Positions 36,775 to 47,055 of a stretch of 64,000 bases of DNA are shown in pieces. Each line of letters begins with the position of its first letter. Position 1 is the first letter of the stretch. Location of the stretch: contig OX387184.1 in assembly GCA_947561395.2 (NCBI GenBank), forward strand, positions 18,456,205-18,520,204, written 5' to 3'. The notes below the pieces were generated by a model. The model had not been told where the DNA came from. It did no database searches and was given only the letters and a program-made list of their open reading frames with translations. The DNA is from Buxus sempervirens. Its lineage: Eukaryota > Streptophyta > Magnoliopsida > Buxales > Buxaceae. A program made the position numbers and the translations under genes.

Positions 36775-39692
36775 AATTTTCTGGATTTGGCCAGAAAAGA
36801 ATCCAAAAAAGAAAGAAAACAAAGTAGCAAAAGAAAAGTAACAAAATGAGAAAAACAGAGAAAAGAACGGTAGATTTTGATTATCTTCAAATGATTTTGT
36901 AGTATGATCTCCTGTATCTGAAAATTTTTTGTTGGTATCAATAGAAGTTAAGAGAGTCAAGTGACTTAATTAGAAAAGTAAGTTATATTGTAGTGAATGA
37001 GTGAGGTTAGATTATTAAAAGAAAGATTGTAATTTTTTCTTATTTCCTTCTCAAATTTTTATATCTTAGAGGAGAAAGGTTTTTGTTTGATCTACAAAGA
37101 CTACATCCATATCCCTATCCAAGTCAAATGGAAAATAATACTTTCTTCAGCATTTTCTCCTTTTTATCTTTTCTAAACTAGGGAGGTGCACGCGAGGCAT
37201 AATAAATTAGGGAAAAAAAGGAAGGCATTTTGGTTATACAATGTTAGGCTTGTTAGCCATTGGTAAGTCATACATGCGTTAATAAATGGGTGCAGGAGTT
37301 AATTAGAAATATGATAGAGCCTGTTTTGGGTATAAAATGTTAGCGAGGAAAGAAGGTCTTAGTTTTATATAATTAATATAGAATAAATCCAATGCTGCAA
37401 ACGTGGCCTAGCTCTACACCATTACTATGAGAATCAATTTATTTTCATGGCCGGGCTCTCCTTACAAGATTGCTAGCAAGAATACAATTAATTGTAAATA
37501 AAAACATACATTAAAGAATTGCAAGACAATTCAATGAGAACAAATAATGATAAATTTTATTTTATTTTTACTATTGATTAAACCTCCATTCATTCCCCCT
37601 TACCTACTACTAATTATTATTTATTTTAAAAAAACAAAAAGGAAAAACCCAATCCTATTGTGCTGGAAGTTTCTTTTGTCTTCTCTTTATAATATAACTA
37701 TTGAAGAAGTTAATAATCAATACTACTATATAAAGCCAACCCCTATTTTCTACCTGATATTTTATAAGTAAAACGCTTTCCAATTTTGTCTCAATTTAAT
37801 CCAATACCAAGGTTTGTTACTACCACATGTATGAATATCATAACTAACTGTCACATAACATTCTATCCAAAAAAGCCCTTCTTTGTTTCTAATTCTTTTG
37901 CTTTGTGCATAGCATGCATTTCCCTGGTAAAAATATAAATGAACAATACATTTTGTTCTCCAATAATTAATTATTTTCCAGACCAGTACTTGGCATTGAA
38001 AATTAGATCCTATACAACACCATCCTACTAAAAGCTTAAGCTGATAGTAGGGGTGAACTCTTATATATTTAATTATATTCCTAATACTCTCCCTCATGCA
38101 TGGACCGGACTCAAACCCATTTTTAGTTAATACTCTCCCTCACGCGTGGACCGGATTCAAACCCATTTTTAGGGATGGAGGCCCTACATGTGGATTATTT
38201 TTTTCTTAACGAGTAGAGTAAAGGTTTGAACCCAAGACCTTGATGCTTACCTAAGACTCTGATTCCATGTAGAACACTATTTTTACTAAAAGCTTAAGCT
38301 AATAATAAGGGTGAAATTTATACATTTAATATATTCCTTAACATATCCTATATCTATTACCAAGTGGTTTTCTAGTTGGATCGACGAAATAAGTAGAAAA
38401 GGCATATATTCCTTAACAAATCCTATATCTATTACCAAGTGGTTTTCTCGTTGGATCCAAAAAATAAGTACAAAAGGCATGGAAACAAAAGGAGAAAAGA
38501 TAATATATTTTATGGACATGAACATGGGACTTTCATGAACCATGCATGATCGATTAGAAGACTGATCAAGGAGATTGAGACATGCAGTGAGCCACTAGGG
38601 GATCAAATGTTCGGATCATAATCCTAAAGAGATTTTAATAATCTATTATGAGGATAATATTGTATATATGTGCTTTGTCTTATTAGGTTAATTATGTGGT
38701 AAGACATTGAGATTTCCTATTTTTTTAATAAGTAATATAATATTAATCTAAAAGTTGTTCAGTGATACATTTTTTTTTCTCTTTTTTATGGCCCTTGCAG
38801 AGATCAAGTGGTGGCAATCCCGACCTGAGAGACCGAATGGATTCGCCATGTCGATAATTCAAATAAATAAGTCCTGTCAATTCCATCAAATTTTGTGACC
38901 TGACAGGAGTCTTCGTCCACCTTTTTATTTTTTTTTATCTTTTGGAAAACAAAAGGTAATGTTCCACAACAGACAGAAAAATGTTATTTCCCACTAGAAT
39001 ATGAATATCTTTCCTTAATTTGGTTTTTTTTTTTCCCAACAGGTCAAATTATAAGTTCTTATCAACAAGATATTTTTACTATTTAAACAAAAATTGGATT
39101 TTTGCCTTGGTTATGTTAAAAATACTAACTGTCAAGTTCATCACCTGAAACCAAAAGCTCTCCACCTACTATGATCAAATCAAATAGATAGTAGCCATTG
39201 TACTGTGTTTCAGGTGCTGCAACAGTGCAATTCAACAATGAAGCAGATCCTACTTGGGGTCTATGATTCAAGGGCCCTGTTAGTTAGGATTTTCTCGTGT
39301 CCCCACAAGTCACTCCTCAGGAAGGCAGGCAAAAGCTTTCAAGTAGTTTCTCGGACAGAGTGACTGATTTTTTTTTTTTTTGGGTAATGCAGAGTGGCTG
39401 CTTTTTAGTGTCATTTTCTCTATTTACAGTATTTTAATGCTGGTGAGTATATCCCTTTAAATATTCCCTTCGCACTGCTAGCCCATCAAAACCATATTTT
39501 CTTACCTGTTAACCAATCGATTGCTTTCTTTTCATGTCCTCATCTGTCGTCCAAAAGCTGTAATTTCATTTAAACAGTAGTTCAAAGAGAAGTATAAACA
39601 GCCATCTAGGGGGATACAAATAAAAAAAAAAAGCCATCTAGACGGACTAGACTAAGCATCACTGTGTAAAATCAGAGGGGGAGAATAAGAAG
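36775..39692. other. Intergenic between the DUF506 copies
   Basis: No gene was recognised. Around 38030-38310 lie two AAAAGCTTAAGCT-containing blocks with CTCTCCCTCA and TTCAAACCCATTTTTAG repeats, which look transposon-derived. A 75-bp tandem duplication follows at 38331-38480. The last part next to 39693 is copy-2 leader. Confidence 0.45.
38331..38480. repeat. 75-bp tandem duplication
   Basis: Units 38331-38405 and 38406-38480 both start ATATTCCTTAACA and end AAAAGGCAT, with a few substitutions. The period is a multiple of three, which explains an open frame here that is not a gene. Confidence 0.85.
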
Positions 39693-40699
39693 ATGGGTAG
39701 TTTAGAAGAGGAGGATCTGATTCAAATGGTTCAAGACTTCATTGAACAAGAATCACAACCAGCCATTTCCTTCACTGCTTCAGAAACAATTCCTCTCAAT
39801 CATCAATACACATATCTTGCTCTACAGGTCTGTTTAAAATCCTCCCTCTGAGTTATTTCTCAGTCACTAATGGGTTTTAATTTGTTTTTTTTTCCTTTTT
39901 TTTAGGAAATACTAATGAATGTCGAAGATGCTGAGGTCGAGCTTTTTGAGAAAATACTGAAGTGCTTGAGAAATAGGAGGATTGCAGGAAGTACTTCTAG
40001 TCTAAAGAATTGGCTGGTCATGAGGTTGAGAATGGATGGTTATGATGCATCTCTATGTAAAACTTCTTGGGATGGAACTGGGGGTTGTCCTGGAGGTGAT
40101 ATATTCTCTTCTTTTTTTCTTTCTTGATTCTATTTTCAAATGGATTTATGTATTACCGAAAGTTTTCTCCTCTTCTCCCTCTCTCTTATACTTGGGGTTC
40201 TGCAGGTGATTATGAATATATTGATGTTGTGATGAAGGACAAAGATACTGGTGGTCCAATGAGGCTTATAGTAGACATAGATTTCAAATCCCAGTTTGAG
40301 CTGGCAAGGCCCACAGAAACTTACACAGAGCTCATAAACACTCTCCCTTCCATCTTTGTTGGGCGTGAAGACAGGCTTAACAAAATAATCTCTCTCCTTT
40401 GTTCAGCCGCTAAACAATCTCTCAAAGAGAGAGGTCTCCACATCCCTCCATGGAGAAGAACCAGTTACATGCTGTCCAAATGGCTCTCAAACTGTCAGAA
40501 AATATCAGTCACTCCTTTTCTCTCATCCAACAGAGAAGTTGGAGAAGTTGGTAAAGTTAGCAGTGAAGCAAAAAGTGGTGCACATGGTCCCCCTAAATTT
40601 AACAAATGGGCTCCTCCAATTGTGAAGCCGAAGAGGAATTTCAGTAATGGGTCTGGCTTGTCTAGCCAATTTTCCGGCATGACTATAAACTGCTGCTAG
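39693..40699 (+). CDS. DUF506 (PDDEXK-like) protein, copy 2
   Basis: Three exons: 39693-39827, 39906-40095 and 40206-40699, giving 272 aa. The start ATG opens MGSLEEEDLIQMVQDFIE. The domain runs from NWLVMRLRMDGYDASLCKTS through GDYEYIDVVM, VDIDFKSQFELARPT, PSIFVGREDRL and AAKQSLKERGLHIPPWRR to a C-terminal MTINCC. This is the complete family layout. It is a tandem duplicate of 35798-36774, with a longer Ser/Gly-rich linker near residues 225-250. The protein is probably soluble; partners and reaction are unknown. Confidence 0.92.
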
Positions 40700-42327
40700 C
40701 TTGGAGTCACTAAAATTAGATGAGGAGCAGAGTTTTGCAGATTACTGCCTGACAAGTTTTGTTCCTGTTTTGTGCATCTTAATTTTTGTCATCTCCTGTA
40801 TATGAAGTGGTCTCATCTTTTTTCTTTCTTTTTTTTTTTTTTTTTTTGTTGGTGTATTGGGGATGGTGATGACTAACAAGTACATATTAGATTTCAATTT
40901 TGCTTTTATGGGTTCATTTGAATCATTTCTGTTGCTTTGTTGAAAGTTTCCAATTGAATGCAAAGAAAAAAGGGCAAAAAAAAAAAAAAGGTTCTAAAGC
41001 AGTTTGGTTCTGACAAGATAAAATTATACTGAACTTGTGTAAACTAGAATTTGAGATTGGAGGCTTATTTTGTTTTCCCTTTTTAGTAAGAGGGGATGGA
41101 TTTTTATTCTTAGTTATTGGTAATCAAGATTTTGCCATCACAGCCCCAACAAGGTGAAAAAATCTTCCACATTCACTGGGGTTTTAATTTGAAAATTAGA
41201 GCCCCCTACGAGTGTATACTGTATAGGCCCTAGAAGTAGGTATCTGCTGCACTTGAAGGAACAGTACAGGTTTGGCAGACAAATTTCCATTGCAGAGTTT
41301 GGTCTTTTAAGATTTTTTTTGAAACTGACTGGTTGTGCAGCAGACGCAGATTGATTCTTTGTCAGATCCGAGAAATAAACAAAAAAAAAAATACAGTGAT
41401 GATAGAGAGAGAGAAAGGAGGGGGGAGGGGAGGGGGCGGGGGTACATAGATAGGGAGTTTAATGAATATAGTCTATCTTGACTTTAACCTTCATCTTTAT
41501 CCAGATGAATGGATAATTACTTTAAGAGAAAGAAAGAAGTGGATAGATGCAAGCAAAAAGACAGACAAAAAGGAGGAGAAACCAGTGGTCCCTGGAAATA
41601 CTAGTGGCACAAAACAAGGGGAGGACCCTTAAATGCTCACCCAATTCCATTTATTATTGATTAATTTATCTGATCATTTGATCATAGAAGGCTTTAATTT
41701 TAGTAAGAAAATCTACGTTTAACCATCATCTACAAAGTTCCAAATATTGTCTCTTCTGTGCTAGCTCCTCTAATATCCTCATCTTGACCTCTATAGTCCA
41801 GTGTGCAACTGAGTAATCGTGATGACAGTGGACCAAGACCGTATTACAATGGCACAGCAGCGTATATAGCAAGAGGATGACCACAGTTTTGGGTTACAAG
41901 ATTGGACAGATGAAATAGACGTCCTCATCGTACAGAAGTCAGTAAGGCGGTGGGGGTAATGACTAATGAGGTGTCTTTAACGTTTATGGCAGTCATTGAA
42001 ACAGCAGCAAATCTAAAGAATTATCAAAAAAAAAAAGCAAATCTAAAGAAGAATATCTGCAGAAGAGGAGGATTTTTCCATCGCAGTTTGATGGGATACA
42101 AGTAAAGGCGGCTAAATACAGTAATCCTTTGAGATGCTATAAATGGGTTGAAGGTGGCTGCGGCAAGCGGTTACGTTGCGCCCGTCGGGTTTTACGCTCT
42201 TCTATGGACACGGATTTTGAGAGGTTTGCGTTAATCGTTCCAAAGCATAAAATATCTACAATCTTATTTGCAGTTTTTTATAAGATTGCTTAAAAATTTA
42301 CAAATATACCATTCACAATACATCTAA
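40700..42327. other. 3' flank and intergenic, no gene seen
   Basis: It contains a T-rich run near 40819-40848 and a guanine-rich tract at 41420-41442. No exons or element ends were recognised. Confidence 0.45.
41420..41442 (+). other. Potential G-quadruplex tract
   Basis: Four guanine runs are separated by single bases: six G, A, four G, A, five G, C, five G. It satisfies the usual G4 pattern with one-base loops. A purine-rich GA repeat precedes it. Confidence 0.75.
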
Positions 42328-42506
42328 TCTATACTATATATAAAGAGAAGAGGGGGGAATATTCCTTCTAGATTCTGGCCCCCCTTTTTTTTTTTCCCAA
42401 GCATTACCCTTCCCAAACAAAACAATCCCCCACTATTGTAACTACCTTGGCTGTTTATTAAAGTCGGCTCACGTTTTCTACGCGCGTAGCGCGTGCAGCC
42501 CCCTAG
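42328..42506 (+). mobile_element. Short Helitron
   Basis: The 179-bp element starts TCTATACTATATATAAAG after an A and ends CTAG before a T, the Helitron insertion pattern. A perfect hairpin ACGCGC-GTA-GCGCGT lies 12 nt before the end. It shares AAAGAGAAGAGGGG, GAATATTCC and the GCGCGT end with 32258-32497. No coding capacity. Confidence 0.85.
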
Positions 42507-42554
42507 TATGACATAATCCAGATGTAGGCAGCTTCACGTAAGGTTGTAGATAAA

Positions 42555-42701
42555 GATTCATATCCTCTCCTGGGTGTCGAGCAGCCAATGTGAATCCCCC
42601 ACGTCAGCAGCCATATTAAAAACAGCCTAGTTTTGTGTCAGGCTGTCACTGATGTGGGGGATTCACATTGGCTGTTGGGCACCCAGCAGAGGATGTGAAT
42701 C
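42555..42701. mobile_element. Mutator-like MITE with 11-bp duplication
   Basis: The 147-bp element has arms of about 55-60 bp, from GATTCATATCCTC to GAGGATGTGAATC, including AGCCAATGTGAATCCCCCAC and its complement. It is flanked by the identical TTGTAGATAAA (42544-42554 and 42702-42712). Confidence 0.85.
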
Positions 42702-42789
42702 TTGTAGATAAAGGTCCCACAGGATCTCAATTGCAAAACAATAGCCAACGGTGCAGATTAGGAAATAAGCTTTTTGCAATCAAAATACC

Positions 42790-42924
42790 TACGCTAACAT
42801 GTGCAGTAGTGGTGAGATGCTCTCATGTGGAGAATCTTATGACTTGTGTTCTCATTATTTTTTTTTTGACCCGAAAACACAAGTCATGGGATGCTTCACA
42901 TGACCACCGTAAACGATTTCATTC
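42790..42924. mobile_element. Small TIR element with 10-bp duplication
   Basis: It is flanked by TCAAAATACC on both sides (42780-42789 and 42925-42934). Inside, GAGATGCTCTCATGTGGAG is mirrored by GATGCTTCACATGACC, and ATGACTTGTGTT by AACACAAGTCAT. The right end AACGATTTCATTC matches the family at 42996-43214. Confidence 0.65.
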
Positions 42925-42995
42925 TCAAAATACCCAATTAATAATTTCAAATTCACCTTAGTAATAGTTATGTTAATGCCATATGTGTCAGTAAC

Positions 42996-43214
42996 GAGAT
43001 GAAATCGTCTGTCATGTTTAACTTAATTGTTACGAGCTTTGGCCTTGAGTTGCTGCCATGTGGAACATCTTACGGCCATTGTTTTTTCATGTGGATCCCA
43101 CTTGAAACATGTACAACAATATAAAAAATCAGTGACCGTGAGATGCTCCATATGACAGTATCTCACAGTCATTAGGAGCTAATTTAGGAAAACAATGCAG
43201 AAGATTTCATTCCA
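42996..43214. mobile_element. Small TIR element with 8-bp duplication
   Basis: The 219-bp element runs from GAGATGAAATCGTCTG to CAGAAGATTTCATTCCA. It is flanked by TCAGTAAC (42988-42995 and 43215-43222). The core has CATGTGGAACATCTTAC mirrored by GTGAGATGCTCCATATG. Confidence 0.75.
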
Positions 43215-43222
43215 TCAGTAAC

Positions 43223-43763
43223 CACTTTTACAGCATGCTTTCAATCGCCAAGAACCAACACCAGAAGACTCACAATCAATGCCCCCGACTGAGCATTTCC
43301 GTCCAAAACGGTTTTTTCATTCTTGTAGATTTGACAAAGAATGCCGCAATGGAAACCCTAGATATCGATGGCACCTCTTTGTATAGGAAAGCAGGGCTCT
43401 GAGATTCCAAAACTAGTCGCAAAATAGTCATAGCCAAACATTCGATTAATGAAGGGATATAATAATCATTAATGAAGGGATATAATAATCATAGTAATCT
43501 CAACTCATTTAAAACTTGGACAGTTGTAAGATAGTTCCCTCTCACTTCTTCTCTTACCAATTCATTTATTTGGGGTTTCGTATATAGAATAGTATGGGTG
43601 ATGGCATTAAGATTATGATAGAAAATCTTTCTCAACAATAATTATATATTATTGAAAAATAATTGCATGCATCCTTTAAATTAATGAACCATATACAGAG
43701 TGAAAATATAAAAATGACAATGTAGATTGATAGAACCGATGTATAAGAATAATGACATGTTCC
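43223..43763. other. Intergenic, no gene seen
   Basis: A direct repeat ATTAATGAAGGGATATAATAATCAT occurs twice near 43445-43491. Nothing else was recognised before the copia LTR. Confidence 0.45.
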
Positions 43764-44072
43764 TGTTAAGGAAGCATATCAGCATCCTCAAAATCAGCAT
43801 CAATTAGCAGAGGTGTTTTCAAATAATAAGGAACATTCCCATACGTGAAGATCCATATCCTAAAATTAAGGCATCATGGTCTGAATTATCTTTCTATACC
43901 TCCACCAACCATATTTCCCATTATTCTTTCCATCTTTCCCTCTATACAAAATATATTCTTGCCTTTTAGTCTCTGCATAGCAAAGCTTATATACTTAATG
44001 TAATCAGTTCTTGTAGTTAACGTTGAAAAGTGTAAGGAAAGATCAATTTAGTTCTAGTTCAAATTTTCTTCT
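43764..44072 (+). repeat. 5' LTR of the copia element
   Basis: The 309-bp LTR starts TGTTAAGG and ends just before the primer-binding site. Eleven substitutions and one 18-bp indel were counted by eye against the 3' LTR (51303-51629). Confidence 0.9.
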
Positions 44073-44088
44073 TGGTAGCAAAGCCTTG
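44073..44088 (+). other. Primer-binding site
   Basis: TGGTAGCAAAGCC directly follows the LTR and resembles the usual TGGTATCAGAGCC complementary to initiator methionine tRNA. Confidence 0.7.
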
Positions 44089-44114
44089 TGTGAGCAACAA
44101 GGATTTCTCCTTCA

Positions 44115-44776
44115 ATGGCCTCACCTTCTCACAATGTCAGCAATTTTATTACTCTAAAACTCAAACAGGACAATTACCCATTATGGCGTGAGCAAGCTCT
44201 AGCTCTTGCTGAAAGTCAAGACATGGTTGTTCATGGGACTTATACACTCAAGATTCTCAGGAACGAGAGTTTACTCTTCGTCAGCAAATGACATACCTAT
44301 CTAAAGATGACAAAACCACCATTGTGGAACATATTCACAATTTTAAAAGTATCTGCGACAACCTTGCAGCCATAGGAAGTCCTGTACCTAAAAAGGTAAA
44401 GGCTTTTTCACTTCTCACAAGTCTTGGGCCAAAGTATAAGTCCTTTACTACAACTATGTTAAAGCCACCACGCCCGAGCTACACCGAATTGGTGTCTCTA
44501 CTGCAAGGATATGAACAACGTCAAAACTGGTTCACAACCAATACAACAACTCATCAATTGGCCTTTTATGGTCACAAACAGCATAGTTCTCAATATACCT
44601 CCTCCAATCGAGGATCACAAAACCAGTTCAACTCCGATGGCCGTGGATTCCAAGCTCACAATCAGAATTCCAACAACACAAGCCGCACCAATTTCAGTCA
44701 CCAACCCAACAACAAACAAGAGCCTATGACTCGAAGACCACCTCCTCCAGGACAACGGAGAATGACACCAGCATAA
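44115..44776 (+). pseudogene. copia gag remnant
   Basis: It starts MASPSHNVSNFITLKLKQDN, the usual plant copia gag start. About 45 codons on, the frame jumps to the later gag section (QDSQEREFTLRQQM), so a segment has been deleted. It then continues through LLTSLGPKYKSFTTTMLKPP to a Gln/Asn-rich tail and a TAA at 44774-44776, before the zinc finger. Confidence 0.85.
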
Positions 44777-44782
44777 CGAGAA

Positions 44783-46258
44783 ATGTATCGCAATGATCGC
44801 TGTCAATACTGTGGTATCATGGGTCATACTGTAAAGATTTGTTGGCATCTACCAAAACAATCTCCCAAACAAGATGAAATTCCACAGGCATTAGCTGCTC
44901 TCACTCTTGACAACTCAGTCTTTGATACAGAATGGACATTAGACACAGGAGCCTCAAACCACATGACAAGTAATGAAGGTATGCTGAGAAACTTACGCCC
45001 ATACTTCGGCACATATCCTATTTTAATTGGAGATGGTACTTCACTCTCTATTAAATCAGTTGGTGATGCCTGTGCTAAAAATGCCACTCAAGTTCTACAC
45101 CTCAATGATGTTCTACATGTTCCTCACTTGAAGAGGAACTTATTATCTGTAAGCCAACTCACTGAGCACTATCCCTTGAATTGTGAATTTTCTAATGTGG
45201 ATTTCTGTGTTAAGGAACAGGAGACAGGTCACAAGGTGGTGACAGGACATTGCAAGGGTGATTTGTATGTTATTTCCAGCCCCCATGAATTACACTACTC
45301 CAATAGATTTAAATCAAGTTCTGCAGAAGTCTGGCATCAACGGTTAGGACATCCTCAAGCCTCCACTCTGAAATTTCTTCAGAACAAAGGATTAATTCAG
45401 GTTCAAGGAACTAATAAATTACAATCGATTTGTGATAGCTACTAGTTGGGCAAGCTTAGTAAAATGCCATTTTCTTGTTCTGACAATTCTAGTTCTTCTA
45501 TTGTCAATAAAATTCATTGTGATTTATGGGGTCCATCTCCTGTTTTATCTCTTGGAAATTTTCGTTACTATGCATGTCTCATCAATGATTTCTCTCGATA
45601 TACTTGGATCATACCTCTCAAAACCAAATCAGATTTTGTAGAGGCTTACTTTGCCTTTGAGCAGTATGTGGGAAGACAATTTGAAAAAGAAATTAAGATT
45701 TTTCACTCTGATGGTAGTAGGGAATTTATTAATTCTAGGCTCAGCTCTCACTTCCAAGCAGAGGGCATAATCCACCAAGTCTCTTGCCCTCACACCCCAG
45801 AGCAAACAGGTATGGTTGAGCGTCGTCATAGAATTATTCGCGAGCTAGGTATGGCTATGTTATTTCATTATGGTGCTCCCTTATACTTATGGGTTGAGGC
45901 CTTTACTACTGCGGTGTTTCTTCTTAACCATCTTCCATCCACTGCTATTAATCTTGATACACCTTATTTCAGGTTGCAGGGAGTGCAACCAAATTACTCT
46001 TTCTTATGGGTGTTTGGCTCAAAATGCTTTCCATACACTTGGGACACTCGGAAAAATAAATTTGATCCAAAGACAGTCTCATGTGTTTTTATGGGATATA
46101 GTGACAGACACAAAGGTTACAAGTGCTTCCACCCATCTACTCAAAGAATGTTCATCTCTCGACATGTGGTCTTCGACGAGACCAGTTTTCCATTCAAAGA
46201 ACCTTGTGGACGTGATCTTGAAATTCCCTCTGATAAATGGATAAGTATTTTTGACTAA
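44783..46258 (+). pseudogene. copia zinc finger, protease and integrase remnant
   Basis: A CCHC knuckle CQYCGIMGHTVKIC is followed by the protease motif WTLDTGASNHM and the GAG-pre-integrase motif VWHQRLGHP. A TAG at 45443-45445 then breaks the frame. The integrase core follows, with the expected acidic residues in HCDLWGP, HSDGSREF and the ERRHR segment, and then the MGYSDRHKGYKCF C-terminal module. A stop ends the frame at 46258. Confidence 0.9.
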
Positions 46259-47050
46259 TGGACCATTTTTCCTCTTCCCAAAACTAATTCCTCTATGTTG
46301 TTTACAGAGTTTCATGATTCAGCTCCTTCATCACCTGATTTGCCAACCCCCAATGCTTTATCTTATGCTACTACTAGATCATCCTTTTCAATAAAAATCA
46401 ATCCTCCAATGCCAACTTCAGCCCCAAATTCAACTGCCACCACAACTGAAAACATAATGTTGAACTCCCTAGCAGCTCGTTCATCTTTGGATTTGCCTAC
46501 TGCTCCCCTATTGGACCCCTCTCTCCCTCCTTCACCTCCTTTTGACTCCTCACCTTCAGCTACACTTGTTCCCTCTCACACTAATCCTAACATTGTTATG
46601 TCTCCTCAACAACAAGAGTTGGACACAACCAACATTTCTGCTACTCAATTAGAGCATGTTGAAGACACAACCAACATTTCTACTGCTCAATCAGAGCACA
46701 TTGAGGATCCATATTGAGCATCACATGACCCACTAGAGCAACCTGTGTTACCCATGTCTCAGAACCAGAGAATGGTAACTTGCTCTCAACTTGGAATTCA
46801 CAAACCCAATCCCAAGTATGCTATGACAGTAATTAGTCAAGATATTCCAAAGGCACCTCGCTCAGTTAAATCTGCCCTCAATCATGATGGATGGAGGGCT
46901 GCAATGCAAGAGGAGATGGATGCCCTTCACCATAACCAAACCTGGTAGTTTGTTCCATGTAATCCCACCATGCATGTCATTGGTTCCAAGTGGGTTTTTA
47001 AGCCCAAACTCAAACCGGATGGTACTCTAGATCGGCTCAAAGCCTGAGTG
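46259..47050 (+). pseudogene. copia linker and start of reverse transcriptase
   Basis: A Ser/Pro/Thr-rich linker with a near-duplicate TTNIS/AQ.EH block near 46620-46710 is followed by the RT lead-in (DGWRAAMQEEMDAL, then VIGSKWVFKPKLKPDG). Stops lie near 46717 and 46948, and a TGA lies just before the nested LTR insertion. Confidence 0.8.
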
Positions 47051-47055
47051 GTTGC

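Noticed and set aside
38311..38538. 75-codon frame with repeated ISITKWF words
   Set aside because: The peptide repeat is produced by the 75-bp tandem DNA duplication in non-coding sequence.
2904..40699. A defence gene cluster linking the pathogen-related, LAZ1-like and DUF506 genes
   Set aside because: They differ in strand, spacing and family with no shared regulatory sequence seen. Proximity alone does not support a common system.
44615..45829. Minus-strand frames of 66-87 codons
   Set aside because: They are antisense shadows of the copia gag-pol remnant.
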